From Paenibacillus hamazuiensis (lineage in GTDB: Bacteria; Bacillota; Bacilli; Paenibacillales; NBRC-103111): DNA of 64,000 nucleotides. The notes beneath the pieces are model-generated. The model made no database searches, was not told the DNA's origin, and saw nothing but the letters and a program-made list of their open reading frames with translations. The translations under genes and the position numbers were made by a program. The stretch is taken from positions 3,534,001 to 3,598,000 of the forward strand of contig NZ_JALRMO010000001.1 of assembly GCF_023276405.1 (NCBI RefSeq), written 5' to 3'. Position 1 is the first letter of the stretch. Each line of letters starts with the position of its first letter. Of this stretch, positions 1 through 7,597 are shown piece by piece.

Positions 1-464
1 CACAATATAATCCGGCTTCCGCCCGGGAAACAATTGACAATAATTTACCGGCGGCGGGAGCTGGCGAAGCGGCTGACCCTTCAATAACGGCAAGCATTCG
101 GAGTGACTGCCGCCATTTTTTTCACCGGGCCGGAAGGAGGAAGCAATTTTTTACGGTGCAAAAAAGCTTGGCCGGAAACCTGATTTCGGCCATTAAACCG
201 CCTTGGCTGATATCCGACGACATACGTCCAGATTTATCAATAATTTCGATGGAAGTCATTTGTTTTTATCGATAACGCTTCAAGGCATCTTTGTGTTAAC
301 ATTATCCATCAAACACTAAACGAATTTTTAAGGGGTACGTACATGCATTTGGACGTTTTGTTTTTGGAGCACGAAATGAAGCGCTGTACGACGGAGGCCC
401 GGATGAGGTAAGATGAGATGTAAAACGGCGTCAAACTTCAGAACGACGGATTGAAGGTGATCGG
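1..464. other. No confident gene before the LysR regulator
   Basis: No convincing gene is visible. An open plus-strand frame from about 3 to 272 has no start, no ribosome binding site and no recognisable family. Several short GC-rich hairpins occur near 50-130. The segment may hold the end of an upstream gene or a decayed one; nothing firmer can be supported. Confidence 0.4.
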
Positions 465-1388
465 GTGGATTTCGTATATTTCAAAACGTTTATGGAGGTC
501 GTCCGCTGCCAAAGCTTTACGAAGGCCGCGGAACAGCTCGGTTACGCCCAGTCCAGCGTCACTGCGCAAATTCAAAAGCTCGAGAACGAATACGGCGTCG
601 TGCTGTTCGAAAGATACGGCAGGATCATGAGGCTTACCTCGGCGGGTGAGGAGCTGAAGAAGTATGTGGAGCGGATTTTAGCCCTTCATGAGGAGTCCAA
701 GCAGCAAATAGCCAAGCAATCGATAGGCCAGCTGCACATCGGCACCATCGAATCGCTGCTGCCTTTTTTTCTGCCGCCGATTATAAGCGCATTTCGGGAA
801 AACTTTCCGCACATTTTGTTAAACATTCATCCTTCGACGGAAGCCGGCATAATCGAGGCGATCAAAAAAGGCTCCCACGACGTCGGGCTAATCCTTGACC
901 GGCCTTGCCGCGACGACGATTTGATTACGGTGCCGATCCGCGAGGAGCGGATGGTGCTTGTCGCAAGCCCCGAACATCCGCTTACCCGGTTGGAACGGAT
1001 GTCGGTGGCCGATTTCAACCGCCAGTCGCTTGTCGCATCCGAGCCGGGATGCACTTACCGGGACGCTTTGGAAAAGCTGCTTACGGAAAACAACGTGAGT
1101 TACGAGCTCAACTACGAGCTGGGCAGCATCGAGGGGATCAAGATGATGGTGCGGCTCGGCCTGGGCATCGCACTTTTGCCTTATATCGCTGTCGCCAAAG
1201 AATGTCAGGAGCGGAATCTGGCGGTGCTGCCCTTTGCCCATCCGGATATTCGCTTCCAAACCCAGGTGATTTACCATAAAAAGAAATGGCTCTCGCCTTC
1301 GCTGCGCCGCCTGATCGAGCTGCTTCAGCAAAACGGCCCGCAGGAGGCGGAGCAAGATCAAATCCCCCCGGTTCCCCATAAAAATTAG
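465..1388 (+). CDS. LysR-family transcriptional regulator
   Basis: A 307-residue protein with the usual LysR length and layout. The N-terminal winged helix-turn-helix (about residues 1-60) contains FTKAAEQLGYAQSSVTAQI, followed by a linker helix and a periplasmic-binding-like effector domain (about 90-295). The start is GTG at 465, preceded by GAAGGTGA five bases upstream; no better ATG exists. The family binds promoter DNA as a tetramer and responds to a small co-inducer, often controlling a divergent neighbour. The effector is unknown, and no divergent target gene is identifiable in the 464 bases to its left. Confidence 0.93.
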   Translation: MDFVYFKTFMEVVRCQSFTKAAEQLGYAQSSVTAQIQKLENEYGVVLFERYGRIMRLTSAGEELKKYVERILALHEESKQQIAKQSIGQLHIGTIESLLPFFLPPIISAFRENFPHILLNIHPSTEAGIIEAIKKGSHDVGLILDRPCRDDDLITVPIREERMVLVASPEHPLTRLERMSVADFNRQSLVASEPGCTYRDALEKLLTENNVSYELNYELGSIEGIKMMVRLGLGIALLPYIAVAKECQERNLAVLPFAHPDIRFQTQVIYHKKKWLSPSLRRLIELLQQNGPQEAEQDQIPPVPHKN

Positions 1389-1468
1389 CTTTGCATCATT
1401 TCCCAAGCAAAATTAAAAGCCGCGTCCGGGACGGATGCGGCTTGCTTTCGGCAAAAAGTAAGGGGCTG

Positions 1469-1837
1469 TTAAATTTGCCCCCCGCCTTCTTCAATCACGC
1501 GCCGGGCCTGCTCGTAGATGCTTTCGTCTACAACCGCGCTGAGCACGATGTCCAGTCCGGTCGGCCCGCCTTGCCCGCCGTCGCTCATCCCGCTTGCGCT
1601 CACATCGGCCGCGGCCAATATGCCGGAATCCCGGTCAAAATCGCCGCCCAGCGTCAGCCAGCCGAGGCTCGGAATGTTGCCGGTAAGCGGGTTTTGCGTT
1701 TCCTCGATGCCTTCGCCCGGGTATTTGCCGAACCGGTCGACGCTTACGTCGATCGCACGAAGCGACTTAAGCTTCGCAGCCACGCCCGACGCTTGTTCCG
1801 GCGTATGAAAGTATGCCAGTAAGTTTTTTTCCGCCAT
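1469..1837 (-). CDS. Conserved hypothetical protein, possibly stress-related
   Basis: A 122-residue soluble protein with no signal peptide or membrane segment. It starts with ATG at 1837, with an AGGTG-type ribosome binding site upstream. The sequence has an N-terminal stretch similar to a small alpha/beta fold (LLAYFHTPEQASGVAAKLKS), a Gly-rich middle, and a C-terminal helix (YEQARRVIEEGGG). The layout recalls small general-stress proteins of Bacillales with a short repeat fold, but I cannot assign it to a family with confidence. It lies 11 bases after the YfhD-like gene and is probably cotranscribed with it. Confidence 0.7.
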   Translation of the reverse strand: MAEKNLLAYFHTPEQASGVAAKLKSLRAIDVSVDRFGKYPGEGIEETQNPLTGNIPSLGWLTLGGDFDRDSGILAAADVSASGMSDGGQGGPTGLDIVLSAVVDESIYEQARRVIEEGGGQI

Positions 1838-1848
1838 GTCTTAAACAC

Positions 1849-1992
1849 CTATTGTCCTTCCTGGCGTGCATCCGCCTGATCCGCGCGCTGTCGGGCTTCC
1901 TTGTCTTCGGCATCTGCCAGCTCGGCGGAATACTCCACGTCTTCGTTTTTCGCAATCGGCAGCCGGTTGCGTTCGTTTTGCTGTTCAGTCAT
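1849..1992 (-). CDS. YfhD-like small protein (47 aa)
   Basis: A 47-codon gene. It starts with ATG at 1992 behind AAGGAGG about 11 bases upstream and ends with TAG at 1849. The protein is very acidic and charged. It contains DVEYSAELADAEDKEA followed by RQRADQADARQ, the DVEFSEELAD...RAEAADRRQ pattern I associate with the YfhD family of small Bacillales proteins of unknown function. It precedes the 122-aa gene in the same direction. The family match rests on memory of the motif, not on a search. Confidence 0.72.
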   Translation of the reverse strand: MTEQQNERNRLPIAKNEDVEYSAELADAEDKEARQRADQADARQEGQ

Positions 1993-2122
1993 ATTCGGGC
2001 CAGCCTCCTTGTGATGGATTCATATGCAATGTTTGTATGTTCTGCAATTTTGGCCCTCGTTATGCAGCCGCCCCGCCGTTTTAGTCAACGCAAAATAGTT
2101 CAAGCTAAAGAGCAAAAAAGAA

Positions 2123-2135
2123 CCCCGAGAGAGTT
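2123..2135 (-). terminator. Distal arm of the EndoU-cassette terminator, split by an IS
   Basis: CCCCGAG at 2123-2129 is one arm of the hairpin that ends every toxin-immunity cassette here; the paired CTCGGGG lies at 3607-3613. The A-rich stretch at about 2113-2121 reads as the U-tract on the minus strand. The IS150-like element inserted in the loop moves the two arms 1.46 kb apart, so the hairpin can no longer form as a simple terminator. Confidence 0.8.
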
Positions 2136-2176
2136 ATTTGAACTGTGACCCATAAAGTGGACGATTGAAAAAGAAC

Positions 2177-3058
2177 CTAAGCTGTCAAAAGATGACTTCT
2201 GAATTGATCAGGGGTCATCTTTTTTAATGTCCATTGGTACCGTTCGGAATTGTAAAAGTCGATATACTCTTGTACACGGTTCCGGAGCTCCTCCAAAGTG
2301 TTGCATTCTGCGAGATCAAGCTCGTCCTTCATATGACCGAAAAATGATTCCATAGATGCATTATCCCAGCAGTTTCCCTTTCGAGACATCGACTGCCGAA
2401 AGCCTGCCTCGCTCACCTTTACCCTAAATGTAGGGTGAGTGTAGTGGATACCTTGATCCGAATGAATCATGGCCTCTGGATGAATGTTACCATCTAAATG
2501 TTCTAGGAGTCTGTCAAAGGTTTGTATCGACAAAGAAACGTCTAGACTCGTGGAAAGGTAATGAGCAGGCACTTGGCGTGTTGAACCGTCCTTTATAACA
2601 GATAAGTAAGCAGTCTGACCGTTCCCATAGTTCAGGTAGGTGATATCGGTCAGGAATACTTTATCCGGCTCGCCTTGATCGAATTGACGTTCCAGCAGGT
2701 TCGGACATGTAGCGTGCTCTTGGGTAGCTTTGGCGATTTTACGGTACGGATTGGCTCTACGAATCGTGACCACGAGATTATATTTCTTCATAAGCCGTCG
2801 GATTTTCTTATGGTTCATGGTCACGTTACTACGCTGTTCCATCCGCATTTTGATCACAAGAGCACCGGCTTTACCGTGTAAGGCAACAAAGTGTTCTTTG
2901 ATGAGATTAGCGTCTTGCTCGTCGCTATATTCGCGTTTCTGCCTTGTTTCTTCCGCGCTCAACCAGCGATAGTACCCGCTTGAGCTTACCGCTAGCAGCT
3001 TACAAAGATACCTTGTCATACGTTTTATGCCATGCAAACGGACCGTGGAATTAATCAT
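2177..3058 (-). CDS. IS150-group transposase OrfB (DDE integrase domain)
   Basis: This is the catalytic half of an IS3-family transposase (rve integrase fold). The first Asp is in FLTDITYLNYG, the second in MIHSDQGIHYTHP, and the Glu in NASMESFFGHMKDEL. An N-terminal HTH_21-like region (residues about 30-90) precedes the catalytic core. The ATG at 3058 is probably not the main start: the frame is open upstream to 3115, so the functional enzyme is likely an OrfA-OrfB fusion made by a -1 shift at the A AAA AAG heptamer. It is intact, with no internal stop. Confidence 0.95.
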   Translation of the reverse strand: MINSTVRLHGIKRMTRYLCKLLAVSSSGYYRWLSAEETRQKREYSDEQDANLIKEHFVALHGKAGALVIKMRMEQRSNVTMNHKKIRRLMKKYNLVVTIRRANPYRKIAKATQEHATCPNLLERQFDQGEPDKVFLTDITYLNYGNGQTAYLSVIKDGSTRQVPAHYLSTSLDVSLSIQTFDRLLEHLDGNIHPEAMIHSDQGIHYTHPTFRVKVSEAGFRQSMSRKGNCWDNASMESFFGHMKDELDLAECNTLEELRNRVQEYIDFYNSERYQWTLKKMTPDQFRSHLLTA

Positions 3059-3078
3059 TTGAAAGCGCTCGGAACACG

Positions 3079-3501
3079 TCAGGATTTCCGCTTCTGTCTT
3101 TCGAGCGCTTCGAGCTTTTTTAGGAGATCATTCTCTGCCTCTAAAAGCTCGATTCGAGCTTCTGCACGTTTTAACTGTTCCTCAATCGATAATGCCTTCT
3201 CTGACGGCCTTCCGGGGGACCCTTTCCCGCGGCGTTCCTCCAGTAAACCAGTTTCACCGTAATTGGCGTATGTTGCCCTCCAGCGCTTTAGGCATTGTTT
3301 AGGTTGCTCATTTCCAATCGTCTCAAGATGAAAACCCGCTTCTAAGAATATCTGTTGAGGCGTATTTCCTTCCAGATTAGCTAATACAGCAGCCAACTTA
3401 AACGACGGCTCATAGGTAATGGCTTTTTCCGATACATGACGGACATTTGGGTTCCTCTCTAATTGCCTCATTTCTAATTCCGTGAATATTTTTTTACTCA
3501 T
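3079..3501 (-). CDS. IS150-group OrfA (helix-turn-helix, leucine zipper)
   Basis: A 140-residue DNA-binding partner of the transposase. It contains an N-terminal helix-turn-helix (about residues 25-70), a second HTH-like segment around KQCLKRWRATYANYG, and a C-terminal coiled coil with leucine heptads (EARIELLEAENDLLKKLEAL) used for multimerisation in IS3 elements. It ends 20 bases before the OrfB ATG. The slippery site lies in its last 15 codons. Confidence 0.92.
   Translation of the reverse strand: MSKKIFTELEMRQLERNPNVRHVSEKAITYEPSFKLAAVLANLEGNTPQQIFLEAGFHLETIGNEQPKQCLKRWRATYANYGETGLLEERRGKGSPGRPSEKALSIEEQLKRAEARIELLEAENDLLKKLEALERQKRKS
3115..3121 (-). other. Programmed -1 frameshift site A AAA AAG
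   Basis: On the minus strand the OrfA codons CTA AAA AAG form the canonical slippery heptamer A AAA AAG. After a -1 slip the next codon is GCT at 3115. The OrfB frame then stays open without a stop through the ATG at 3058 to the end at 2177. IS150 is known to use this heptamer to make its OrfAB transposase. No pseudoknot was modelled. Confidence 0.85.
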
Positions 3502-3599
3502 CCCGTTCCCTCACTTTCCTTATAACATGATTAAAACACAAAAGACCCGTAGAAGGGCACTTTTTTCAAAGTGTCCATCCTACAGGTCACAGTTCAATT

Positions 3600-3613
3600 A
3601 GCTCTGCTCGGGG
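3600..3613 (-). terminator. Proximal arm of the split cassette terminator
   Basis: The sequence tta-gctctgctcgggg, just beyond the right ATT duplication, is the other half of the terminator arm at 2123-2135. Rejoining the halves at ATT gives ccccgagagagttattagctctgctcgggg in two pieces, matching the intact copy at 12710-12739 at all but one loop base. Confidence 0.75.
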
Positions 3614-3665
3614 AGATTTTCAAAGTTTTGAAGCGTTCATAATTTTAGACTCCAAGACTAGCCAT

Positions 3666-4112
3666 TTACGTTGAGACTAATTTCTCTAACTCAAGAACAT
3701 CATCGTTCAACTGCCATTTTTTATCCTTAATAATTATCAGAACTCTTTTCGATACCTCAAGGATAGAACGCTTTAATACATGATTATTAACATCGATTGT
3801 ATAGAGAACTTCCTCGACAGTCGATGTTCTTCTTATAAAAGTCAATGTAACATTATCAATGCCTATCTTCTTCCCCCGAACAAAAAATGGACCATCCATA
3901 AAACTGAAATTGGCGATTGTTCCTACTGGAGATCTTGCAAGTAAATCTGCTGATTTATTCCACCAAACTAAGATAACAACAACGAAATCGTTCCAGTTTT
4001 CAATAGGAAAAAAAGAATCCTTTAACTGGAAGTATAATTCTCCTGTTATATTACCTTTCTTACTTATCTCAGTTGTAGTTTCATTAAATATTATTTTGAT
4101 CAAATCTCCCAC
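3666..4112 (-). CDS. Putative immunity protein for the EndoU toxin
   Basis: A 148-residue soluble protein, AT-rich, with no signal peptide. It lies 5 bases after the toxin gene and before the cassette terminator, the usual place for an immunity gene. The start is uncertain: GTG at 4112 or TTG nine bases later (MIKIIFNE), which is better spaced from GGGTGG. The sequence is mostly beta strand by eye (GELYFQLKDSFFPIENW, VVVILVWWNKSADLL) and matches no immunity family that I recognise with confidence. The function is inferred from position alone. Confidence 0.65.
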   Translation of the reverse strand: MGDLIKIIFNETTTEISKKGNITGELYFQLKDSFFPIENWNDFVVVILVWWNKSADLLARSPVGTIANFSFMDGPFFVRGKKIGIDNVTLTFIRRTSTVEEVLYTIDVNNHVLKRSILEVSKRVLIIIKDKKWQLNDDVLELEKLVST

Positions 4113-4117
4113 CCTTT

Positions 4118-4963
4118 TTAATTGATTGGATATGCCGTTTCTATTGTCTTCGTATTTCTGTTAACCCACATTTCAACCTTAATACCGTTAGCCTGCCCTC
4201 TTACTAAAACGCGTTCTCCTTGAGTTTGTACCTTGCTTCCGTTTTTGTATGCTTCACGGACCGTCTGTTCAATTTGGGACTCATTCATATTCGACGGGAA
4301 GATAGTTTTTCCTCCACTCTGTTTGGCACGTGAACCATCGCTTGTATGACCTGATATTATATGTTCCATACCAATATCAATTGTCTTATACGAAGGTAAA
4401 TTTATTGGCTTATATGCATTATGAGTCCATATTCCAAGATTCGAAACAAAGTAGGTATGGAAGTCTTTAACCATGAAGTTATAAACAATAGCATATCCTT
4501 TCTTTATCTCAATCTTCTCAATGGCTAATACCGTACCATTAGAGGTTGATAGTACATCACCCGACTCGAGATCTTTAGACTTAACCCAACCTTTACCGAC
4601 AATCCAAAATGGATGTTCATCAGTAGTCGTTATGACCTCACTGCCTACAGTAATATTATAAGTTTCCTCAACATCACGTCTGAAGAGCCATTCGACTTCT
4701 TTATAACCTATTTCGCCTGTTACATCGTCTTTCGCTAGTACCTTATCCCCTACCTCGATTTCCTCGATAGGCTTCTCCCCTAAGTTTGTAAGAATCTTTG
4801 TACCTGCAACGAAACAATTGCAATCTGGCTCACCAAACTTGCTTTTCACTAACCTCGATGTTTTCCCTGCCAAACCATCTCCGCCAGAAGCAAATTCAAC
4901 AGGGCTGACGTTGGAGAATATTATGGTTATAGCTACATCTTCCAAATATCCATTAACTTTCAT
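4118..4963 (-). CDS. Orphan RHS toxin tip: Hint protease plus EndoU nuclease
   Basis: A 281-residue C-terminal toxin module. A Hint autoprotease domain spans about residues 48-182: nucleophile Cys50 in CFVAGTKIL, block-B motif TTTDEHPFW at 112-120, and WTHN at 179-182 closing the domain. The tip (about 195-281) looks like a bacterial EndoU RNase: His201 and His206 in MEHIISGHTSDG, KTIFPSNMNESQIEQTV, and the terminal TAYP at 277-280. EndoU tips cleave RNA in target cells. The frame is open upstream to about 5021 without an obvious secretion signal. The linker to the RHS fragment at 5062-5516 is broken by frameshifts, so this is a silent donor unless recombination joins it to the main RHS gene. 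Confidence 0.85.
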   Translation of the reverse strand: MKVNGYLEDVAITIIFSNVSPVEFASGGDGLAGKTSRLVKSKFGEPDCNCFVAGTKILTNLGEKPIEEIEVGDKVLAKDDVTGEIGYKEVEWLFRRDVEETYNITVGSEVITTTDEHPFWIVGKGWVKSKDLESGDVLSTSNGTVLAIEKIEIKKGYAIVYNFMVKDFHTYFVSNLGIWTHNAYKPINLPSYKTIDIGMEHIISGHTSDGSRAKQSGGKTIFPSNMNESQIEQTVREAYKNGSKVQTQGERVLVRGQANGIKVEMWVNRNTKTIETAYPIN

Positions 4964-5061
4964 TGCACCAATAAAGCCCTGTGGGTCATTTTGGAACCAC
5001 TCATTGTACCACTCATAGGCTTATACTACCGTCACTTGAATTGCGCAGTACCCCATTTTCA

Positions 5062-5516
5062 TCAGCATAATGTTCTGGTTTTTTTATTTTGCTCACTTTC
5101 ATTGCAGATATCGTCTCCTTCAATACAACGACCACTTGGGTCAGTATACCTCAACGGATTATTCTGCTCATACGTATAAAGATTCAAACTCAGCAGATTA
5201 TTCAAATCCCCTTCAACCGTATCCTGCGAGATAAGCCGTCCTACCGTCGGGTCATAATAACCCGCCCTCAGATAAATCAATCCACTCTCATCATCCTGTG
5301 GTTCACCCGTATAGCGATACGGATTGTCCATAACACCAGTTTTGCTAGTTAAATTACCCCAAATATCATAGTCATAAGTATTGATGTTATTACCGCGGCG
5401 TCTTTAATGGCAACAACATCAACATGACCGTTGTAGAAGTAATATCCGCTCTTGCCACTCGTGTTATCCTGTCTCCGCAACAGCTCGTTAACCCAAATGT
5501 TTCGGGCCTTCTATTA
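5062..5516 (-). pseudogene. RHS core 3' fragment of the EndoU cassette
   Basis: A minus-strand copy of the end of the WapA core. It begins exactly at KARNIW (5516) and runs through the ARYYDP-type segment (here AGYYDP) to NNPLRYTDPSG. One G is missing near 5394 relative to the main gene (GCGGTAATA instead of GCGGGTAATA), which breaks the frame; the second part (5062-5331) is open. After DPSGRC the frame stops at 5062, out of phase with the toxin module. The copy gives about 0.45 kb of homology to the parental gene. Confidence 0.88.
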
Positions 5517-5668
5517 AGGTTTTCAATGACTATAAACCCTTGATTTATAAGGACTTTGCTTTCTGAACCCCCTCGACCCAAATAATGGCTGAAAATAAAG
5601 CGATTTCACAACCCAAGTGTTAACGAGAGATAAACCCTTACCACGCCTGACTTTTCGGCATTTTCAGG

Positions 5669-5950
5669 TCAAAATCCACCCACGTAAAGTCTACGTGTTT
5701 TTTCAAAAATCACCCACGTTTTGACTTCCTTCTCCCATAAAAAGGGAATGTCACCAACCCCTACTTCGGGCAGCGACACACCCCTTAACTTAGGTTTAGC
5801 CATCGGGCTGTTCAGATCATGTTGCACTCGTAAATCGTTCGGATTCATCTGCACATATTTCCGCACCATGCTCAAATCATAATGACCGAGAATCTTCTGC
5901 AAGGTGAACAGATCGCCTCTTTCTCGAAAATGTACATCCTGAACGGCTTC
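5669..5950 (-). pseudogene. Remnant of tyrosine recombinase (C-terminus)
   Basis: The minus strand reads GDLFTLQKILGHYDLSMVRKYVQMNP and onward, nearly identical to the C-terminus of the intact recombinase at 14731-15762, including the catalytic His of LGH and the Tyr of RKYV. Upstream of GDLF the similarity is frame-shifted, and the N-terminal 300 residues are missing. The C-terminal tail differs (extra residues to 5669). With the remnant at 6006-6060 it marks a decayed copy of the recombinase block at 14.7-16.7 kb. Confidence 0.85.
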
Positions 5951-6005
5951 AAATTTAACAGCCTGTCGCGATGAAACAGTCTGCTTGGTTTACTCTCAAG
6001 TATAT

Positions 6006-6060
6006 CAACCGCGCCGCGGCACACATATTTACTGATTTTTCGTGTTGTCTTTAGTGCGGC
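6006..6060 (-). pseudogene. Trace of the serine-recombinase 5' region
   Basis: This segment matches 16666-16712 closely (cgccgcggc, acatattt, gatttttcgtgttgt), which is the 5' end of the truncated serine recombinase. On the minus strand it reads TTRKISKYVCRG. It sits immediately beside the cassette terminator in both places, so the order terminator - serine recombinase - tyrosine recombinase - RHS core is shared by the two blocks. Confidence 0.7.
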
Positions 6061-6071
6061 AAAAAAAAGAA

Positions 6072-6099
6072 CCCCGAGAGATTTGAATGCTCTGCTCAG
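6072..6099 (-). terminator. Degenerate cassette terminator after the SUKH gene
   Basis: Ccccgagag...ctctgctcag is a weakened version of the hairpin at 12710-12739; the outer stem has lost some pairs. A run of eight A at 6061-6068 gives the U-tract on the minus strand. It lies just after the immunity gene stop at 6116. Confidence 0.65.
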
Positions 6100-6115
6100 T
6101 ATAAAAATGTTTTAC

Positions 6116-6613
6116 TTATTCATCATAAGCATCTCCTAACGGATCAAATGTATCATTAAGCCAGTACCATCTTTGCCCTTTATTATGTAATAATCGTTCG
6201 AGCAAATCTGTGAACGATACTGCAATAATAGGGCATTCTCCAACTATTCCATGTCTATCAACAAAACTATCATAACATCTACCGTTTTGTTCAGAACGAA
6301 GATTAATAGTAATAAATTGGCTTAAACCTTCCTTACCGATAATATACCAATTCGCTGAAATGTCCTCTTCACACCTCTCTCCCACAATTACGGGGTTAGC
6401 CAATACAAATTCATCAGGTCTAACAATTGTAATTGGATAAAGTTGTGACTCAAATAATCTTACCCCACCACATAACTTGTAAAACTCCTTAAGATCATCA
6501 GGCATAACCAAGTTTTTTTCAATTTCGGGTAGAAAATTATTTGGAGGAAATAAGGTACAATCCTGTTCTTTTCCTAGTAATTCTAAAATTTCAGCTATCC
6601 TCACTCTACTCAT
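6116..6613 (-). CDS. SUKH (SMI1/KNR4-type) immunity protein
   Basis: A 165-residue protein with the SUKH-fold signature: MPDDLKEFYKLCGGVRLF (the LP.dl..fy...GG pattern), ANPVIVGERCEEDISANWYIIGK, and a C-terminal SFTDLLERLLHNKGQRWYW. SUKH proteins are the commonest immunity partners of nuclease tips in RHS and CDI systems. The ATG at 6613 lies within the toxin's final codons (GATGAGTAG), so the genes overlap and are likely coupled; AGGTGGTG precedes it. An in-frame GTG-GTG extension to 6619 is less likely. Confidence 0.85.
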   Translation of the reverse strand: MSRVRIAEILELLGKEQDCTLFPPNNFLPEIEKNLVMPDDLKEFYKLCGGVRLFESQLYPITIVRPDEFVLANPVIVGERCEEDISANWYIIGKEGLSQFITINLRSEQNGRCYDSFVDRHGIVGECPIIAVSFTDLLERLLHNKGQRWYWLNDTFDPLGDAYDE

Positions 6614-7226
6614 CACCACCTATATATTCTTCAAATTTTTTATAAAATTTATCTCTAGCTTCTTGTGGTACACCTGCTGCATCAAACATACGCTCCGAAA
6701 GCTTTTTTACTTCATCTTTTGTAACTTTTGTCAAATCAACCCTACCGCCAACCCTTTTCCCGGTCTTTTCCACTAACCAATCCCGATAAACCTTTTTGGT
6801 AGCGGCATGTTGTTCCTCTGTCAATGCTATTGCTGGAGTATCCGCTGCTCGACTTTGATATGAGGCTATGTTTTTACTGGCCCATACATCCAGTATACCA
6901 TGATGATTTTCTAATGGAGAATTTGTAGGTCGATAAGTTACAACATCAAATGGCTTAATACTTCCTTTGGTTATAACCCCTCCTAAAGGTAGCGAATCCG
7001 ATAATAATTCCGAAGCTTTTTCCTGTAAGCTCATATCTGGGTCTAAAACTGTTCCAATATCATTGCCAAATGTCTCTTCATAAATTGTAGATGTTTGACT
7101 TAATGAATCATTTTCTTGTCTAGCCCATTCTGTCACGTTATTCCAAACATCTGCAGCCCCGTTCCATAAGTCCTCCCGAGTTGGACCGAAGATATAATGA
7201 CCACTCGGATCAGTATACCTCAGCGG
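6606..7226 (-). CDS. Orphan RHS toxin tip, probable HNH/Endo VII-like nuclease
   Basis: The frame is open from the mobile-element junction (7226) to TAG at 6606. It starts as LRYTDPSGHYIFGP, the conserved RHS core-tip border, so it is a C-terminal fragment without its own start; a GTG at 7136 is an internal alternative. The tip (last 110 residues) has ENHHGILDVWASKNI and LTEEQHAATKKVYRDWL, a His-rich pattern suggesting an HNH/Endonuclease VII-type DNase, then a Lys/Glu-rich helical end. Its carrier fragment lies across element 2 at 11516-11775. The nuclease class is tentative; toxin identity is well supported by the SUKH gene that follows. Confidence 0.72.
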   Translation of the reverse strand, partial: PLRYTDPSGHYIFGPTREDLWNGAADVWNNVTEWARQENDSLSQTSTIYEETFGNDIGTVLDPDMSLQEKASELLSDSLPLGGVITKGSIKPFDVVTYRPTNSPLENHHGILDVWASKNIASYQSRAADTPAIALTEEQHAATKKVYRDWLVEKTGKRVGGRVDLTKVTKDEVKKLSERMFDAAGVPQEARDKFYKKFEEYIGGDE

Positions 7227-7263
7227 GTTAATCTATTTTTAACGAAGTATCAACCTTGTTCGT

Positions 7264-7392
7264 TTACGAGATTAGACCGACGAAATGGCAGTTAATATCA
7301 AAGCGCTGCACACGCTTGCCGTCCACTTTCTCGGCATCAACTACAACGACTTTTGTCAATCAGTTCATTCAGGATTGGCTTCTCGAATCCAT
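7264..7392 (-). pseudogene. 3' remnant of a large serine recombinase
   Basis: The minus strand ends FVGLIS-stop, the same C-terminus as the intact recombinase at 17769-19388. The preceding 120 bases are similar to its last codons (the segment encoding DAEKVDGKRVQR, the cgcttgccgtccactttctcggcatc region). Similarity stops near 7392, leaving about 8% of the gene. It proves that element 2 once carried a related recombinase in the same place and orientation. Confidence 0.85.
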
Positions 7393-7597
7393 AGTGGGAC
7401 CGAGTGTTTGAGAGATTTTTTGTGTTGTTTTATCTTCATTGGATATAATTAGAATGGGAGGATTATGAAGTTTTTTGGCGAATATTGTATAATCCTTAAT
7501 TGAATTTGCTTGGTCGTCTATTGATTACTAAACTTGAAGTCAAGATAATTGAGGGCACTAGGGATAGAATACTGAGTAACGAGGGAGTGCAAGTCAT

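Larger units (their letters stand above)
2139..3596 (-). mobile_element. IS3-family insertion sequence, IS150 group (1,458 bp)
   Basis: The ends are inverted: the left end begins TGAACTGTGACC and the right end finishes GGTCACAGTTCA. The 3-bp direct repeat ATT flanks it (2136-2138 and 3597-3599), the duplication size usual for this group. It encodes OrfA and OrfB on the minus strand with a slippery heptamer between them. The length and the TG...CA ends agree with IS150 relatives (about 1.4 kb). The target is the loop of a cassette terminator. Intact ends and open frames suggest a recent insertion. Confidence 0.95.

Noticed and set aside
2-272. Open plus-strand frame at the window start as the end of an upstream gene
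   Set aside because: No recognisable family, no codon pattern, and several hairpins inside; kept as unassigned sequence.
4118-4963. Intein in place of a toxin module
   Set aside because: The Hint motifs are of the pretoxin type, the following segment is an EndoU-like nuclease and not a split host protein, and an RHS core fragment and immunity gene flank it.
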